Shown in pieces: positions 31,576-42,009 of a DNA stretch of 64,000 bases; position 1 is the first letter of the stretch; each line of letters starts with the position of its first letter. The DNA lies in contig NC_089390.1 in NCBI RefSeq assembly GCF_003171515.1, positions 3,348,001 to 3,412,000 of the forward strand, given 5' to 3'. The stretch is from Pyrenophora tritici-repentis. Its lineage: Eukaryota; Ascomycota; Dothideomycetes; Pleosporales; Pleosporaceae. The translations under genes were made by a program, and so were the position numbers. Below the pieces are notes generated by a model. The model was not told the origin of the DNA. It searched no databases and saw only the letters and a program-made list of their open reading frames with translations.

Positions 31576-32262
31576 AGTAGGGGTTGTTGCAAAGCCCGTG
31601 CATGACATGATCGGCGACGTCGCTTCAAAGAGCGTCTGAACTACACACGCAGGATGCTGTGATGATAGCTCTTGAGAATAATGAATGAGAATGAGAATTG
31701 AGCTAAACCCTTCACGCACACTGTTCTGCATCGTCGAAAAACTGAATACTACAAGAGTTTCACCATGTGTGGTTTCCGTGGATTCCCGTGAGTGAGAGGG
31801 TTGAGGGGGCCGGATATTGGATTCCAGAAAGTTCTTTTCGATTTGCTTGGTTGGGCAAAATGACGCCGTAAGTATCACAACCCGTGCAAGGATAAGCCAT
31901 ACGACCAGCTTCAGACCTTCATTTCGACACAAAGATAAATTCCTCTCATCTCTGCTCTTCGTCTCGCATCATTACTGTTTCATATCATTATTCACTTTGA
32001 ACGTCATTAGCAACCTCCAGGTCTTTTCGAGTTTATCAGTTATCCTCTACTTCTTTCGCTAGAGTGCGTCCACACGTTGACGTGTTATGACCCTTGTAAA
32101 CGCGTCATCATTCCGTCTGAGATCATTGGAGCTCGCTACCACTCTCGCACTGTGATTCCCTCTAAAGTCCATCGGCCTAGTTCTTGTCTTCTGGTGGGGT
32201 TGGCAAGTCTTTGTTAACCTTCAACATATTCCACACGCACATTCTTCATTGTGGTAGTCACC
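31576..32262. other. intergenic region
   Basis: About 0.7 kb, AT-rich around 31930-32060. No gene is supported. Confidence 0.5.
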
Positions 32263-33391
32263 ATGCCTGCCGGTATGAAACGCCGATGGCAACAAGGCAC
32301 ATCCTCCGATGCCGCTCCTCCTCCGAAGAAACGGGCTCCAGTCCGCAAAGCACCCAGTTCTCCACGTCCCTACAAGTTCGATTTCGGCAGGCATAAAGGG
32401 AAAACGATTGAACAAGTCTATGCTACAGAGCCTAGCTATATCGAGCAGTATCTCATTTGGGGTCACTGGCGAGGAGCGCATGATCATATCGTCAAACGCC
32501 ACAAACTTTGAGCCGCTTTGCGTGACCTACCGCAAGCCTACTTGGACCGTCACCCAAGTCTAGAGAGAGCTTTGGAGCTCGAGTAGCCAGGCGCAATTAG
32601 CATATTCGAATATGAAGCTAAGATAGAAAAGGGCATGGTGAAGATGAATGAACGCTCCAGCTCGTTGTGTTATTGGGAGGAGACCGACTCCGCCGCCGTC
32701 CTGTCTTCTCACGCAGGTGCGAAGAAACTTAATTTGGACGACTGCAAGGACATATTCGACGACTCAAGGTTCACCAAACGATTCAACCCAATCAACCTAG
32801 CCTTCGCCGCGACAGTCATTCGCATCGAGCGAAGGCTGAGTGAATTCGGAAACGAGGGAGGCGACCAAATTACAATCCTGCCATGTGGGTGGCCCTGGGG
32901 AACTGTTCTGAGTGATGACTTGTTTGATCTCAAAATCACTGGTCAGGAGTATCCTTGGGAAGAGGATCTGAGGAACTTGATTTATGGGACATACCACTTT
33001 AATGGAACTTACTTTCAACACGCATTCTGCTTCACCTGTGATCCAAGTCGGCGACCTAAAGGATCCAGAAACTGTGGAACCGAAGCAAGGATGCTGCCTT
33101 CGGATGATTGGCAAGGTACTCAAGGTGGATGGCAAAAAGGTGGATGTTTGCGTGAAGGGGGATGCAGGACGTATCGCCAAGGGCTGGGACAAGGTAGTGA
33201 CTGTGCAGCTTATGGATGGTGTTGACGATCCTGAACCCGATGCCTCGTACGTGTTCAAAGGATCTCTCGAGCCGTTTATGAACGTGCGCACGGCTTCAAT
33301 CAAGGCATTCCCGGATGTGTTCAAGCATATCAAATTTTTGGTAGAGATCTGTGAGAAGAAGAGCGTTAAGAAAGAGGTCCAAGGCAGGTGA
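32263..33391 (+). pseudogene. broken gene with ExoX-C-like domain
   Basis: The ATG at 32263 opens a frame with a basic start and then PYKFDFGRHKGKTIEQVY, resembling the small domain found at the C-terminus of exodeoxyribonuclease X-like proteins. The same frame is stopped by TGA (32509-32511) and TAG (32584-32586), yet the translation between and after them remains protein-like (ALRDLPQAYLDRHPSLERAL; EAKIEKGMVKMNE) and stays open to 33225. Coding character then moves to another frame around 32985-33050 and continues (MIGKVLKVDGKKVDV) to 33391. Two stops and one frameshift argue for a pseudogene. Alternative: a 153-bp intron from GTATCT at 32448 to TTAG at 32600 would skip both stops in frame, but it lacks a clear branch site and does not explain the frameshift. 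Confidence 0.6.
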
Positions 33392-33607
33392 GACGACTTT
33401 GGGTACGTTCTCTATGACTTGGGTTGTATGTCATTTGCTATTGACTGGGCTTCATTGGTGCTCCTTATCTAGGTTCAATATGCTCGATTTGTTCTTGATT
33501 TCTATTCTTCTTTTCACATTGTTCCTTATACTGCTTTGTTTTCCAGGTTCTACTGAACAACTGTGAATTTATACCTATCCCTTCAAGATTCTCTCCTAAG
33601 TACAAGA

Positions 33608-34425
33608 CTACATTCTAAGTATCTGCTTAAGCACAACAGTCGTTTCTTCCGCGTCTGGCCTCACCAGAACCGTACCGTTCTCCCCAACCCCAAAAACGAG
33701 GCCCCACTTGTTGTCAACATCCTCCCACTCTCTACCATCGATAGCCACAATACTAACCATATCTTTCTCGACTGCCTTCTAGGCTGTAGGATTGGCTGTG
33801 AGAGAACAAGGTTGTCAAGCCCCAAAAGATCGCGAGTAGAGACAAGACGATGGTCGTTTCTTAGCCAGATATGGGGAAGGTGGTGTCCGGGTATGGTTAA
33901 AGGGTGATACTCTGTCCATATCAATTCTCCGTTTTCGTCCAGTTGACCATCATGACAAATATGTCGGCACTAGGATAGAACCATTCACTCTCTGCACCTA
34001 GTGCCTTGAATTCGGTGTCAAGGATAGCCAGTGTAAGTTGAACGTCCGAATACTTCTTAGCATGCTCCTGGTGGATTTTATCGAAGAGGATCTCCATTGC
34101 CTTCTTGTTCTCTACCACCGAGGTGCCCCCAGGTATCGCGCGATATGATTTCAGTGCCGGTTGGCCCAACAGAGGTAAATCATGCAGTCATGGAGCCTAG
34201 TTCTGTGGGAGCTCCATAGGCAATAACTGCTTGTTCCACTCCTATCTGACAGAATATTTCACTAGTTCTTTGATTCAGACCCTTGCTCTTAGGTGGATTA
34301 AGGTACCATAGTGTCGCTCCAAAATGAACGTGTGGCATCTTTCGAAGCCACAATAAGATAGATGATGCCAGCCCCACGGGTCCTCCTCCTGTAATAGCAG
34401 CAGGGTATGTCTCGAGTGCTGCCAT
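33608..34425 (-). pseudogene. FAD-dependent aromatic monooxygenase remnant (PheA/TfdB-like)
   Basis: Only about 0.8 kb remains of a gene normally near 1.8 kb. From the ATG at 34425: ITGGGPVGLASSILL (FAD-binding GxGxxG), KSKGLNQRTSEIF and VIAYGAPTELG. A TGA at 34182-34180 stands where the family has Trp before the FTSVGPTG block. The central part, including the GD motif, is missing. After a frame change come HAKKYSDVQLTLAILD and FKALGAESEWFYPSADI; after another, GELIWTEYHPLTIPGHHLPH; after a third, the C-terminal thioredoxin-like domain (VSIVAIDGREWEDVDNKWG) to a TAG at 33610-33608. One stop, a large deletion and about three frameshifts make it clearly dead. Such enzymes hydroxylate phenolic substrates. 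Confidence 0.85.
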
Positions 34426-34790
34426 ATTGGTTTCGAGATAGGTAAATATGTGAGACTAGAGTTGGATGCTCGAATACGGACAAAGATACCGGGGGAGTTG
34501 CCTAATTATGATGTATCGCTATAAACTGAAGCTGTGAAAGGAAGTTGGAATAGTGCGTATATAAAGACAGCAAGAATCACATCAACACGAAGACTCGAAT
34601 GCTTCATGACACATCAAGATGTACATTGTGAGTCTTCAGTACATCCCCTCAACCCCTCTCGTATCCCCACCCAGTCCTCTATTCCCAGAGAAATCAGACC
34701 CAGAAGTAATATGCCGCAAAGACGATTCACAAAAATCCACGTTAAACCCTTCAAGCCGGTCAACCCTCCTAATCTAACACCTGGGTCATA
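34426..34790. other. intergenic region
   Basis: 365 bp between the monooxygenase remnant and the 3' end of the BAR-protein gene. No feature recognised. Confidence 0.5.
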
Positions 34791-35697
34791 CTAGACAGTC
34801 CCCGCAATACTCAGATCCCTGATCTCCTGTAGCACCTCCTCCACCCGCGCATCCAACTCACCCTGTGCATACTGGTCTCTCGTATTCGCATCGAGATATT
34901 GCTGCACTTGCGCCATCCGCGAGTACGCCTCTGCACAGAACCTCAGCTGGATCTTGACCAGCGCCTCGAAACTAGGGTCCAGGTACGGAACCCTCAAGTC
35001 AATCAACTGCGGCAGCTCAGTCGTAAGTGTATCGTTTAGCTGATCGTAAGCAGCCTTTGCCAGCTGCTCGTCTTTCTCCGCGCGCGGCAACTTGGTAACG
35101 TCCTTGTCGGGCTTATCCGTGAGCTTGCGGACCTGAGCGCGCATGCGGTCATAGTCCATTTGCTTGTGTTCGCGCTTTGTGATGCAGGCGTTGATGTCGG
35201 GGAAGTAGGAGCAGAAGCGCTGGATAGGGTCAAGGACGGTTGTGCGGTAAGGACCATCGAGGGCTTTGATTGTTTCGGCGTCCAGGTCCGTCACGGCTTG
35301 CTTGTATGAGCGGGAGACGCCATCTTTTGTGCCGGCGTCTCCGTAGAAGGCGTCGATGGTTTCGGCTATGCGCATTTGCGAGGCAGTCATGGCGCGCAAA
35401 GAGTCAAGATAGCCCTTGGCTTCTTTCTGGAGCTTGTTGGCGGCCGTCTCCATGGTGCGGTAGCGGCTGTGGTTTTGTCAATCGGGGTGCCGTGGATGGA
35501 GGGGTGGTGGCGGGGAGAGGATGAAGATACATACCGTTGCTCGGTTTCAAAGTCGCGGTCATTTGTGCGCTCAACCTGGCCCGTCTTCATCAAAACCTGC
35601 GTCGTGGCGCGATTGACGCCTTTCTTGAACCCTGCCTGGTGTAAGCCGCCGTCTTCCTACATGAGAGTGGTTGGGCTGCAATACCGGTCCAAGACAT
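34791..35697 (-). CDS. RVS161: BAR-domain protein Rvs161 (amphiphysin-like)
   Basis: Exons 35697-35685 (13 nt), 35631-35535 and 35466-34791, with GT-AG introns of 53 and 68 bp, give 261 residues, the usual Rvs161/Hob3 length. MSWTGFKKGVNRATTQ is the N-terminal amphipathic helix; TNDRDFETEQRRYRTM and NKLQKEAKGYLDSLRAMTAS follow exactly as in the family. There is a BAR helix bundle to the end and no SH3 domain. It would heterodimerise with Rvs167 and curve membranes during endocytosis and cell fusion. The first intron's acceptor is the second of two closely spaced AGs (CACCAGGCAG), chosen because only it keeps the frame. It shares a 246-bp divergent promoter with the TrpRS gene. Confidence 0.94.
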
Positions 35698-35943
35698 GAT
35701 TGTGGTGTCGCCTGTGTATTCTCGGGTATACAAGTGGTTATTAGTCTATGTGGGTGTTAATACCGTCAGGTCAAGTTGAGATGCTGTGGTTGTGGCTGTG
35801 GGGAGAGTAGCGGGATTCACTGGAGACGATGTTCCTGAATGCTTGCAGCAATGACGACGCTACAAAGACACCCTGGTCACGCTGCCTGTGGCTGAGCAAC
35901 CCAACGATTCCGATTCCGATTTCGCTTGACATACCCGACTTCA

Positions 35944-37156
35944 ATGTTTTCACTCCGCTCGCTGCATCGTGCAGTCCCTTCACCTCTACGCATATGTACC
36001 AGTTGTCGGCGCACATACTCCGTCACCTCGCCACCTAAACATGCCGGGAAGCAGGTCATATTTTCCGGCATCCAACCCACTGGCGTACCACATCTAGGAA
36101 ACTATCTCGGTGCACTACGACAATGGGTCAAACTGCAAGACGAGGCATCGCCGGATACCACACTTCTTTTCTCCATAGTCGATTTGCATGCCATCACCAT
36201 CAAACAGGATCCAAGTGAATTGGCGAGATGGAGGAAGGAAATGCTGGCTAGTCTTCTCGCAGTAGGACTAGATCCCAAACGATGCATCATATTCGCCCAG
36301 AGCAGCGTTAAGCAGCATGCAGAGCTCATGTGGCTGTTGAGCTGCAATGCTAGTATGGGCTATCTGGGCCGAATGACACAGTGGAAGGTATGGTATGCCT
36401 CGAACTTCAAGTTTCACACCCAACATATGATTCTAATCTGAATAGAGTAAACTCTCTCTACCATACAATGCCTCCCCTCTCGACCCCTCCAACAACAAAG
36501 ATGCCCTGAAACTAGGTCTCTTCTCGTACCCTGTCCTCCAAGCCGCAGACATCCTCCTTTACAACACAACCCACGTCCCCGTGGGTGAAGACCAAGCCCA
36601 GCACCTCGAATTTACACGCGAGCTAGCCATTGGCTTTAATCATCTGTATCCTCAGGAACAGCCCCTATTGACTGTCCCGCAAACAATGCTAAGTCCAGCA
36701 AAACGCGTCATGAGTCTGACCGACCCAACCAAGAAAATGAGCAAGAGCGACCCCAAACCCAAGAGTCAGATATTGATCACGGATTCAAAAGAGGAGATAC
36801 ACGGAAAATTGAAGACGGCGCTTACAGACTCAAAGGAGGGGATAAGCTATGACCGGAAGAAGAGACCAGGCGTGTCCAATTTGATCGATTTATTGTATCA
36901 TTTCGATGAGTCAGGTGCTGCATCGCCGGAAGAGCTGGCAGGCGACTTGGTAGGGTTGAGTATGCGCGCACTGAAAGCGAGAACAGCGGATATAATAGAT
37001 GCGCGGATCAAGGATATAAGAGGACGGTATCAAGAGTTGATGGGTGGAGACCAGAAAGAGTTGGTACAACATGCAGAATGCGGCGCAAAGAGAGCAGAAA
37101 ATATCGCTGAAGAGACTATGATGAGAGTAAGAAGTGCCATAGGTATAGGGTGGTGA
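35944..37156 (+). CDS. MSW1: mitochondrial tryptophanyl-tRNA synthetase
   Basis: A class I aminoacyl-tRNA synthetase that charges mitochondrial tRNA-Trp. Exons 35944-36387 and 36446-37156, with a 58-bp intron (GTATGG...CTGAATAG), give 384 residues. The N-terminus (MFSLRSLHRAVPSPLRICTS) is a typical mitochondrial presequence. The Rossmann core starts VIFSGIQPTGVPHLGNYLGA, holding the HIGH-type PHLGN near residue 50. A GEDQAQHLEFTRELA tryptophan-site segment and the KMSKS loop (KKMSKSD near 244) are intact. The bacterial-type length and motif set separate it from the cytosolic enzyme. The upstream open frame has only a TTG, so the ATG at 35944 is taken. Confidence 0.95.
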
Positions 37157-38091
37157 AACAACCAAACTGTGACTATTGAACTTCACAGTCCTAACCTCGT
37201 TCTCTCATAACCGTTATCAATCCAATTTCCCTTTGACTCATGCATGCATCTCATCCACACACACACACGCAATGTGTATATCGCGAATAAAGCCTTTCAA
37301 TCCGCTCTCTGTGGTGCATTGGTTCAAGGAGGGTGGGGAGAAGGTTTGTTAAGCGATTTCCTCACGAGTTGGTTCCAAGGAAATACATACACGGCGTCAG
37401 TTTTTCAAGGATAACCTTGGAAGAGAAAAGGTGACAGAGTCTGCGGGTGAGTTTGATTAGAAGCGACGTCACAATTATAGGTAATAGAAAGAATAAAAAA
37501 TGGTCGGTTTGGAATCATGGATTCGGTATTCTATAGTCGTTGACACTAAGGAGGGACACTACGGAGCCAAAAAACCGCATACCGTAGACCCAAAGCAGCA
37601 GCGTCGCGTACAAAGGAAACATGCCTTAAAAACTCCCGTTTCATGCCAGTAAAATACCACCCTAACCGTGATCGAACCGACGGCGTCAAGCGTCCAAGAC
37701 GCTGCGCCAGGAGCCATATACCGATACCAAACGCCTCGCTCAAGATGAAAGTGTAGAAAAACTTGGGGGTATGGAATTGAAAGAGGGAAGGGGAGTGGGA
37801 AACGCGTATACACTAATGCGCTATTGTCCACCATTGGGAACGAGGAGATGAGAGTGGGGATGGGGGTAAAGATGGGTCGTAGTAGATCCGACGGAGCAGT
37901 GGAGGACGAAAAACTGGCGCCAACGGGGGGCCGATGCAGTCAGAATCCGAGTCGGCAGAATCCAAGCCGTGCTCACCAAGGGCGAGCCATTGTTGAACCG
38001 TGTAAGATGCGCCACCTCTGAGCGACCAGCCCGTTGCATCCTGCGATGCTTGGTAGACGAGAGATTGAGACCCCGACTCCCTAGGCGGCAC
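37157..38091. other. convergent intergenic region
   Basis: 0.9 kb between convergent genes, including a CACACACA run near 37258. A B-box-like word on the minus strand near 37680 was examined as a tRNA and rejected. No gene is supported. Confidence 0.5.
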
Positions 38092-38945
38092 CTAGCGCTT
38101 CATGGGGGTGTCTTCTTCATCTTCGTCCTCCTCGTCGCCCTCGAAGTCAGAGTCCATTTCCTGGTCTTCGTCCATGTCGCTCTCGCTACCACCAAAGTCC
38201 AAGCTCTCTGCATCGCTGTCTTCCCAGCTCATGTCAAACTCCCCCTCATCTTTTTCTTTCTTCCACGCAGTCTCATGTGTCGGCATGACAAAGTCTGCAG
38301 GAATATCCTGTTTCGATAGCTCCAGGTCCTTCCGGACCATCTCTTTGTACTCTACAGGCTTGTTGCGCAGCATGACTCCAGCATCGACATTAGCAGGCGA
38401 TGAGACTTCTGCGTCGTCTAGTAGTGACAGAATCGAGATTAGGACCGTCTCGACACGTTGTACAGGTGACCAACGTTCCGCCGCAGTCTCGCCGGACATC
38501 TCGTCATCGCCGGGCGGGTGCAGGATAGAAATGCACAGGCGGCCGTCGGGGTAAATGTTGGGGTGGTATAGTGGGCGAATGAACTTGAAGTCTAGCATGC
38601 TGTTAGCTCTTTCCTTAGACTCGGCGACTCCTTCCATCCTTGGAACCACGTATTGGGTGTGACGTACCTGGTGGGCTATGTGGATAGTTGCGTGGAAAGG
38701 TCATCTTGGCCTTGAAGTAGCCGCCGTAGTACATGGATTCCTCGTTCAAGACAATGAGGGCTACGCTCCACTCGAAGACGTTTTCGTTGATGAGCTGTGA
38801 CGTGGTTAGCTGGGCGCTCCTGTGTTGCCACGCTAACCGTGGCTCTGGAGGGAATGACAACGCGACTTACCTCAATATTGGTCCACTTCTCCTTGCTGAG
38901 CTGCTTGAACTCATTCATGAGTATTCGCTGCGCCATTTCCGCCAT
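38092..38945 (-). CDS. CDC34: ubiquitin-conjugating enzyme E2, Cdc34/UBE2R type
   Basis: Exons 38945-38871, 38794-38668 and 38591-38092, with two 76-bp GT-AG introns that have GCTAAC branches, give 233 residues. It transfers ubiquitin to SCF substrates such as cell-cycle inhibitors. The UBC fold runs from about residue 5 to 170, with the HPN motif (YHPNIYPDGRLCISIL) and catalytic Cys87. The HPPGDDEMSGETAAERW insertion right after it is the acidic active-site loop that separates Cdc34/Ubc7 from other E2s. The acidic C-terminal tail (DSDFEGDEEDEDEE) is the cullin basic-canyon binding feature of Cdc34. The RING partner RBX1 is encoded about 5 kb to the right. Confidence 0.95.
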
Positions 38946-40029
38946 CGCGATCCGAGGTCCTTGTTGGAGCGTGTGGTGTTTGTGGGGGTTAGCAGGGACA
39001 GCACAGTGTCTGCGGAGGTAGTCGGTCGAGCAAGGCTGGGCGTCTGGAGAGAGCGGTTGCGGTTGAGAGAGCGTGGAGTGTGTGTGAGAAGTGAGAGAGA
39101 GGCGGAGGGTGAGACTTGTACTTTAAGGGAGTCCGTCCGCTGGAGGCGCTGCATGATCCACGGATCGAATGCTCTCGCCGAAGCAAGGATTACCTAGCCC
39201 GGGCGTCGGAAAGAGCCTAATTCACCGCTTCCGATCTTGCAGAACAACGAGTGGGGACCTTTACTTGCCTTGTATTGTCTGCAGCAACTTCTATTCACTG
39301 CGGTTCTTGTTCTTCGGCCGAGTTGCAGTTGGGTTAACGCATGCTGACAATGGCAAGGCCGCCATTGTTTCCTTCCGATTTCGGAACGAATAGGAACGGG
39401 TACGGAATGAACGAGCCGCCCCTGTCGCTCGCGTGACGACTCATATCATCACATACACCTGAGGCATACCTCGTGCATCTGCACTGCCATGCTCTTATGT
39501 GTGCATCCCGTACAGACATGTGCGACTTTACGTACATAGCATGTCAACAAACGCAACACACTCATGACAATTCATGTCTGTGTTCGTCTCCTTTGTTCTT
39601 TTGCACTATTATCGGCATACCCAAATACGCCTCACCTCACCAGGCACTGCAGGGGGGTTTCATCTTCGTGGTAGCGGTAGCACATGCATTATACTTTCCA
39701 CACATCACCGTGCGCCACCCCCAAACTAGACCATCTTACATTGGCGCACTAGCCCCTGGCCCGACTTCGTCTTGAACTTTGACCAATTAGTGAAAAGATA
39801 CAGACGCAGTTCAACAAAACTTTTCGATTTCACATTGTATATGTAATGTCCAACTGAACCGTATACAGCATAATCTAGAGACCTCGTCATCCTGCTTCAT
39901 CTACTAGAGCCAAAATCTATGGCAGTACCCATCCCATTACTCCAGCGCTTTCGTTATCGTGTATACGAGTAAGATATAAGAACAACATAGGGAAAAAGTG
40001 TCTTTAAGAAGGAGAAGTTGGAAACAACA
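38946..40029. other. intergenic region
   Basis: 1.1 kb between two minus-strand genes. The first 200 bp upstream of CDC34 are GA/GT-rich (GAGAG runs near 39090-39120). No ORF or RNA gene is supported. Confidence 0.5.
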
Positions 40030-42009
40030 TCAGATGAACCGCATCTTCTTCGCAACGCCCAAGCAGACGCAGACGAAGAGGATAATGACACCAAGGATGC
40101 CGAAAAACCAGCCTAAGCTGCCGTCCTGGCCTGGGACTTTGACGTTCATACCAAATAGACCGCAGATCAAGTTGAGCGGGACGAGAATCGTTGCAATGAC
40201 AGTAACCTTTTGAAGGGTAGCGTTGCTGTCGTTGCCCTGGATGACTTGGTCGACCGAAATCTGAGCCAGGTAGTTGGAGTGGGCTCGGCTGAGCATCTTC
40301 TCGAAATGAGACAAGTTGGACATCATGGTGACGACGTGGTCCTGGATATCACTGAGGTACATGCCCACGTCACCACGAGGGGCAACACTGTAGGACTCGT
40401 TGCAACGTTTAGCGAAACCCTTGATGACGTCTGCCTTACCACCGAGGAGACGCAGAAGCTGCATAACACGCTTGCGGCACTCGCCAATCGACCGGAGAAT
40501 GGCGCGAGAGTCTTCGATGCGGGCAGTGAAGACTTGATCTTCGATGGCGTCGGTTTCATCTTCTATGCCCCGAATAACAGGTGCGAAGCTGTCGACAATG
40601 TCGTCGATCAGAGCATAGCAAATCCAGTCAGCGTTGAGGTTGATGTAGTCGCGAAGCCGACTAATGCGCTTGCGTACGTTGAGCGTGTGGGGGCTCTCGC
40701 AGAAGGTAAAAGTCAAGATGCCCTCTTTGAAAACCACGGCGTAGAAGTTGACTGGCTCCAAGTATTCCTCGGATTCCTTGTCGGCTTGGAAGAAGGAGCG
40801 GAAAGAGACAAAGTAGTATTGGTGGAACAACTCTACCTTCTCACGGGGCTCTTGGATACAAATATCCTCGCGAGTAAGAGGATGCACCCCAAAGGCCTTG
40901 GAAATAGCGAAGACCTCTTCTTCTGTTGGGTTGACCATGTCGAGCCACCAAACGCCGCCATCTGATGGAGTGTCAAACAGGTCCCGGAAACGTTCGCCAG
41001 GCATGAGCAGACCGCCCAACTCAGCGGCATGAATGGTATCATCAAGCTCAGATGAGAAAAAGGTCCATCGGTTGACCTTGACATCGGGCGCCTGCTTCTC
41101 AGCAAACATGTGTGAGAGGCCTTCTTGGGCTAGCTTCTCTTGAACAGCGGGATCCAGGCTCTTGAGAGTAGCATTGTCGCAATCGGTCCTTGGTGACGGA
41201 GAAGTTGACTTGGGGCGAAGGTCCGAGAAGATCTTGGGTTTTGTAGACATGCGGGAGGCTACGCTCGCCTGGTGACGAAGGGGCTGGCCAATGGGCGTCT
41301 TCTCGTGAGCCTCTGCGGCAAATTCTTCCAACTCTTCATAGTCGAATCTTGTGGTCTTACCTGTGTCCTCAGATACAGGGAAGCAAACATCCTCTTCTGC
41401 AGAACTGTGCGCAGATGCCACCTCAATGTTGTGCAGGTCCTGGGGTCGCTCATCACTGATGGTTGGGCGACATGCTGTGCCTCGAGAAAGCGTCCTGTGC
41501 AGCGCTAGATCCTGTTCAGAGCCTGCGTGGCTCTGTAGGGTGTTGGCTCGGTCCCGGCGCCGAGGCCCTGCAAAAGCGTCGACGGAATTGGGAGGGGATA
41601 CGGAGCGCGACGTGGTTGAGGAAGCTCTGCTTCTAGTAGTGTTTTCCAATCCTGCGTCGCGGGGGCGCCTGAATGTCTCTCGTCGAGCATGTGGGCTGTG
41701 ACTCAGCGATTCGCGGCGCAAGTAGGTATCCGGGGACAAGTGCTGGTCGTCATCTACGACAGCGCATTCAAAGTCGCGGCGAGTTATGTCTGACTCGAGA
41801 GCCTCGTTGACTTGAAAGAGTACGTTGGGGCGGTCTTGGCTGTGAACGCTGGCGAAGGTCGGTCGGCGAGACCTGGAGGGCGAACCAGGATCGCCTCGCG
41901 CAAAAGAGGCAGGACGTGGAAGAGAGGCAGCTTGGTGACGGTGGTCGTCCAGGTCAGATACCGGGGTGCTGAAGCGGGTTTGGGTCTCGGATCTCGGAGT
42001 GTCAGTCAT
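40030..42009 (-). CDS. CorA-family Mg2+ transporter (ALR/MNR2 type)
   Basis: A single 659-residue ORF. A long Ser/Arg-rich cytosolic N-terminus (about 1-260) precedes the CorA domain, with VWWLDMVNPTEEEVFAISKA, HPLTREDICIQEPREK, long helical segments (RDYINLNADWICYALID), and two C-terminal membrane helices: VTVIATILVPLNLICGLFGM, then GWFFGILGVIILFVCVCLG. The universal GMN selectivity motif sits at the end of the first helix (GLFGMN). It would carry Mg2+ across the plasma membrane (ALR1-like) or vacuole (MNR2-like). Sequence alone does not settle which. No introns. Confidence 0.93.
   Translation of the reverse strand: MTDTPRSETQTRFSTPVSDLDDHRHQAASLPRPASFARGDPGSPSRSRRPTFASVHSQDRPNVLFQVNEALESDITRRDFECAVVDDDQHLSPDTYLRRESLSHSPHARRETFRRPRDAGLENTTRSRASSTTSRSVSPPNSVDAFAGPRRRDRANTLQSHAGSEQDLALHRTLSRGTACRPTISDERPQDLHNIEVASAHSSAEEDVCFPVSEDTGKTTRFDYEELEEFAAEAHEKTPIGQPLRHQASVASRMSTKPKIFSDLRPKSTSPSPRTDCDNATLKSLDPAVQEKLAQEGLSHMFAEKQAPDVKVNRWTFFSSELDDTIHAAELGGLLMPGERFRDLFDTPSDGGVWWLDMVNPTEEEVFAISKAFGVHPLTREDICIQEPREKVELFHQYYFVSFRSFFQADKESEEYLEPVNFYAVVFKEGILTFTFCESPHTLNVRKRISRLRDYINLNADWICYALIDDIVDSFAPVIRGIEDETDAIEDQVFTARIEDSRAILRSIGECRKRVMQLLRLLGGKADVIKGFAKRCNESYSVAPRGDVGMYLSDIQDHVVTMMSNLSHFEKMLSRAHSNYLAQISVDQVIQGNDSNATLQKVTVIATILVPLNLICGLFGMNVKVPGQDGSLGWFFGILGVIILFVCVCLGVAKKMRFI

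Noticed and set aside
17877..34425. Secondary-metabolite cluster made of the MFS carrier, SDR and FAD monooxygenase
   Set aside because: The three are separated by housekeeping genes (SIS1, CBF5), the monooxygenase is dead and there is no backbone synthase.
37640..37780. tRNA-like sequence on the minus strand (GGTTCGATCAC word)
   Set aside because: The T loop and stem do not pair properly, the anticodon loop has C at position 33, and no acceptor stem closes.
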